NCBI GenBank assembly: GCA_045652765.1
Contig: JAZOLG010000026.1
Coordinates: forward strand, 1-9,417
Source of the DNA: UBA1231 sp045652765
GTDB lineage: Bacteria; Bacillota_I; Bacilli_A; ML615J-28; CAG-313
Length of the DNA: 9,417 nucleotides
Direction: 5' to 3'
Position 1 is the first letter of the stretch, and every line of letters begins with the position of its first letter. Position numbers and translations under genes: made by a program. Under the pieces are notes generated by a model that was given only the letters and a program-made list of their open reading frames with translations, did not search any database and was not told the DNA's origin. Below, in pieces: positions 7,689 through 9,417 of the stretch.

Positions 7689-8371
7689 TATTTTACCTCC
7701 TTGTGGACATAATTCACTTTGTGCGTAAGTTTAATAATTAAAATACTAACTATAACAAGCAATAATGATAAGAAAAAGTATTCAACAGAAAACATTTTTA
7801 GCATAAATGAATCATGGAATATTCCACTACCGTTTTTAGATATACAAAATTTAGCAAAGAAACTAAGTCCAAATAATAAAATATATTCAACTAGTCCGTA
7901 TAAAACTAAACTACTAAAACGCATCTGAATCATAAATGAATTCTTCATTTTTTCTTCATTTACACCATTAATAATAATGCCTACTGTTCTTGTTTTATGT
8001 GATAATTCTACTTCTTTTGTTACACCACGACTTGTGATATTTTCTTTAACAGTAACCATTTTGCAGACATTACCATTTATGTCATAACAAACACAAGTAT
8101 AGTCAAGATAATATATTGTTGGATCAATTTCACATAACAATATAGTTTTATTATTACGATTAGAAATTAAATATTGATGAATATGTTTATTAATGCTTTT
8201 ATCTGCTTCATATAAAACAGTTGTACCATAAACTTCTTCAACAATTTTTTGCCCAGTACCCTTTGGGATTTTCTTTAATAACTTCATTCTAAACAATAAT
8301 TTCGGTAGTACAAAACCTACAAAGTATGTAAAAATAATACATGCGATTACTAATAATAAAATCCAAATCAT
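7688..8371 (-). CDS. Three-TM membrane protein with cytoplasmic beta domain, family not recognised
   Basis: This is a 227-aa protein from the chosen start. One membrane helix lies at about 2-22 (WILLLVIACIIFTYFVGFVL), followed by a basic patch (KLLFRMKLLKKIPK, 24-37) that places the next part inside. Residues about 45-140 are beta-rich, with YDINGNVCKMVTVKE (96-110) resembling the YDxxGxxV turn of the N-terminal domain in the following LRR protein. Two more helices lie at about 153-175 and 193-214, with a basic C-terminus (KLTHKVNYVHKEVK) predicted inside. An upstream in-frame ATG at 8416 would add 15 residues but has no ribosome site, while ATG 8371 has GGGAGGC seven bases upstream and opens directly into the helix. 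It is first in the four-gene run and its stop overlaps the next start (TAATG). No enzyme motif is visible; a partner or assembly role in the same membrane complex is inference. Confidence 0.85.
   Translation of the reverse strand: MIWILLLVIACIIFTYFVGFVLPKLLFRMKLLKKIPKGTGQKIVEEVYGTTVLYEADKSINKHIHQYLISNRNNKTILLCEIDPTIYYLDYTCVCYDINGNVCKMVTVKENITSRGVTKEVELSHKTRTVGIIINGVNEEKMKNSFMIQMRFSSLVLYGLVEYILLFGLSFFAKFCISKNGSGIFHDSFMLKMFSVEYFFLSLLLVIVSILIIKLTHKVNYVHKEVK
7695..7702 (-). promoter_or_regulatory. Perfect Shine-Dalgarno site for the LRR protein
   Basis: AAGGAGGT lies six bases before ATG 7688, inside the last codons of the upstream gene. It matches the full anti-Shine-Dalgarno core. Together with the TAATG stop-start overlap it points to translational coupling and strong initiation of the LRR protein. 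Confidence 0.9.
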
Positions 8372-8375
8372 ATAA

Positions 8376-8382
8376 GCCTCCC
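8376..8382 (-). promoter_or_regulatory. Ribosome binding site deciding the start of the three-TM gene
   Basis: GGGAGGC lies about 5-7 bases before ATG 8371 on the minus strand. The longer alternative start at 8416 is preceded only by A-rich DNA (AAATGTAAAAAAAAATG) without any purine-rich site. This decides for the 227-aa product. Confidence 0.8.
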
Positions 8383-8399
8383 ATTTATTTATTTTACTT

Positions 8400-8408
8400 A
8401 TTTTATCA
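8400..8408 (-). promoter_or_regulatory. Possible extended -10 promoter of the four-gene run
   Basis: On the minus strand the site reads TGATAAAAT, an extended -10 (TG-N-TAAAAT, one change from TATAAT). It would place the transcript start near 8393, about 22 nt before ATG 8371, leaving room for the ribosome site. No good -35 is visible at 16-18 bp, only TGTAAA. A second candidate, TGGTAAAAT, lies farther upstream on the same strand at about 8482-8490. In DNA this AT-rich, chance matches are likely. Confidence 0.35.
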
Positions 8409-8522
8409 CAAAACATTTTTTTTTACATTTTATATGTTAAGTATTCAAGATATTTCCACAAATTTTTATTTTACATTTCTATTTTACCAAATAATATTTT
8501 CCTACATATAAACACAAAAATA

Positions 8523-8544
8523 AAAAGTAGCTTTCGCTACTTTT
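8523..8544 (-). terminator. Intrinsic terminator with GAAA tetraloop
   Basis: On the minus strand this is a perfect 9-bp stem, AAAAGTAGC / GCTACTTTT, closed by a GAAA tetraloop and followed by a T-rich run (TTTTTATTTTTG). It begins seven bases after the TAA stop of the beta-rich gene (8552-8554) and separates that gene from the four-gene run. Only five of the stem pairs form a GC-containing core, but the GNRA loop adds stability. Confidence 0.85.
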
Positions 8545-8551
8545 ATTATAT

Positions 8552-9417
8552 TTAATAGTATGAATCTTTAAATTCTATAACATATCCTTCATCTTTTAAA
8601 GTAATAATTATACGGCCACTATTAAACTCATTGTTATCAGTTCCAAATAAAATACGTAAGATATTTAGATCATTTTCAAAACTATCAAAGATCGGTTTGT
8701 TTGTATCAATTTTAACAATTTTTAGAGGATTTTTAATTTCTACAGTATATACTATACCATCAACTCTTATTCTATAATCTTCATTAATTATCGTATAATT
8801 ATAATCGTTAAAATCAGCTTTTTCTAGTCTTCGACTATCAAAATGAAAGTTACCTTTTTCAAAAAGATATTTTTCTATATATGTACTGGATAAGCCTTCT
8901 TGTTCATTATAACCAACTAAATTATACGATTTATCTACTATAATAGAATCTCTATATATTGTTAAAGTATCTAAATCAATAAAAGTATTACATTCCTGAG
9001 GGCAGCCTAATTCTTTAAAAGATAGTTCTTTTGATCCGTTAAAATAATATTCTTTATCACAAGAAGATCCATTATGATAATACTTAAGATTAACTTTATG
9101 CGCAGGCTTAAGTGCTGCAAAAAATTCTTCAGACTCTATTTTATAATATGCATATAACTGATCTTTATGTTCTAATATGTAACCTTCAATTGGATCATCA
9201 TCAAGCGTTTTATATCCATAGTAAGTAGTTTTCGAATTTAGTTCTTCTACTAAATCATAATATCTGTCACGAATATCAAATTTTGAAAGCTTGGTAAGTT
9301 TTTTTGCAGAAGAAATTTTCTCAAGTTTACATTTGTGAATATCACAAAAATCGATTACATAATTATCAATACTAATATACATATCATTACCTAACTCAAT
9401 ATCAGCTGTAGCTGCTA
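8552..9417 (-). CDS. Unrecognised beta-rich protein, probably 5'-truncated by window edge
   Basis: I do not recognise this protein. From the first in-window ATG (9382) it would be 276 aa. The same frame stays open upstream to the window edge, reading AATADIELGND before that Met, and this stretch is richer in GC and more codon-like than the intergenic DNA nearby. An internal similarity also argues for a longer protein: DMYISIDNYVIDF, beginning just before the Met, resembles DYRIRVDGIVYTV near the C-terminus (202-214), each followed by a K-x-x-K-I stretch. An AGG seven bases before ATG 9382 leaves that start possible. The protein is soluble-looking, rich in Y, D, E, K and beta-strand patterns, with no membrane segment, signal peptide or catalytic motif visible in this part. 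Several Cys (13, 18, 108, 127, 131) form no clear zinc motif. It ends before a strong terminator, so it is probably a separate transcription unit from the four genes downstream. Confidence 0.75.
   Translation of the reverse strand, partial: AATADIELGNDMYISIDNYVIDFCDIHKCKLEKISSAKKLTKLSKFDIRDRYYDLVEELNSKTTYYGYKTLDDDPIEGYILEHKDQLYAYYKIESEEFFAALKPAHKVNLKYYHNGSSCDKEYYFNGSKELSFKELGCPQECNTFIDLDTLTIYRDSIIVDKSYNLVGYNEQEGLSSTYIEKYLFEKGNFHFDSRRLEKADFNDYNYTIINEDYRIRVDGIVYTVEIKNPLKIVKIDTNKPIFDSFENDLNILRILFGTDNNEFNSGRIIITLKDEGYVIEFKDSYY

Noticed and set aside
7719..7928. Plus-strand 69-codon open frame
   Set aside because: It is antisense to the C-terminal membrane helices of the three-TM gene, with no homology or ribosome site; a shadow.
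8372..8416. Longer start (ATG 8416) for the three-TM protein
   Set aside because: It has no ribosome site and adds a polar 15-residue extension before the first helix; it would also remove the room for the candidate promoter.
8411..8478. Two TTTTACATTT copies 48 bp apart in the intergenic gap, as possible operator repeats
   Set aside because: The stretch is almost pure A/T, so a 10-base recurrence is weak evidence, and no symmetry or third copy is seen.
1..9417. UGA reassigned to tryptophan (Mollicutes code)
   Set aside because: The tryptophan codons checked are TGG and no gene needs read-through of TGA; but no gene stops at TGA either, so the window cannot decide.

Overview
The window is strongly AT-rich. 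Every convincing gene lies on the minus strand, so transcription runs from high to low coordinates. Good Shine-Dalgarno sites, tight gene spacing, a BspA-type leucine-rich repeat surface protein with Clostridia-style insert modules, and low GC together suggest an uncultured low-GC Firmicutes/Bacilli or Mollicutes-related (possibly gut-associated) bacterium. This is inference, as no marker gene is present. Tryptophan codons that I checked are TGG. The visible stops are TAA or TAG, so the window does not decide whether UGA is reassigned.

Layout in transcription order. (1) At the high-coordinate edge (8552-9417) is the 3' part of an unrecognised beta-rich protein. It ends in a good intrinsic terminator (8523-8544). 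(2) A 180-bp AT-rich intergenic gap holds that terminator and a possible extended -10 promoter. (3) A compact operon-like run of four genes follows: a 227-aa three-TM protein with a cytoplasmic beta domain (7688-8371); a 1423-aa membrane-anchored LRR protein (3417-7688); a 956-aa chimera of a degenerate GH3-like region, a TM hairpin and a degenerate AAA+ region (535-3405); and the start of a membrane-anchored AAA+ ATPase with an intact Walker A (1-531, cut by the window edge). Junctions are a 1-nt overlap (TAATG), 11 nt and 3 nt, so co-translation and probably complex formation are expected.

The main point of interest is the four-gene set. Gene 3 of the set looks like a glycoside hydrolase family 3 protein, but it has no export signal. 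It has lost recognisable catalytic motifs and is fused through two membrane helices to what appears to be a dead copy of the McrB-like AAA+ domain. The adjacent gene encodes what looks like the live AAA+ copy. The GH3-like and LRR proteins also share a short KTxY-(x)-DKPI motif just before their membrane segment. A reasonable hypothesis is a membrane-spanning machine: an external LRR sensor or adhesin, cytoplasmic beta and pseudo-enzyme scaffold domains, and an active/inactive AAA+ pair as motor. Its function is unknown to me. It is not a standard carbohydrate-use locus, and no nuclease or transporter is visible.
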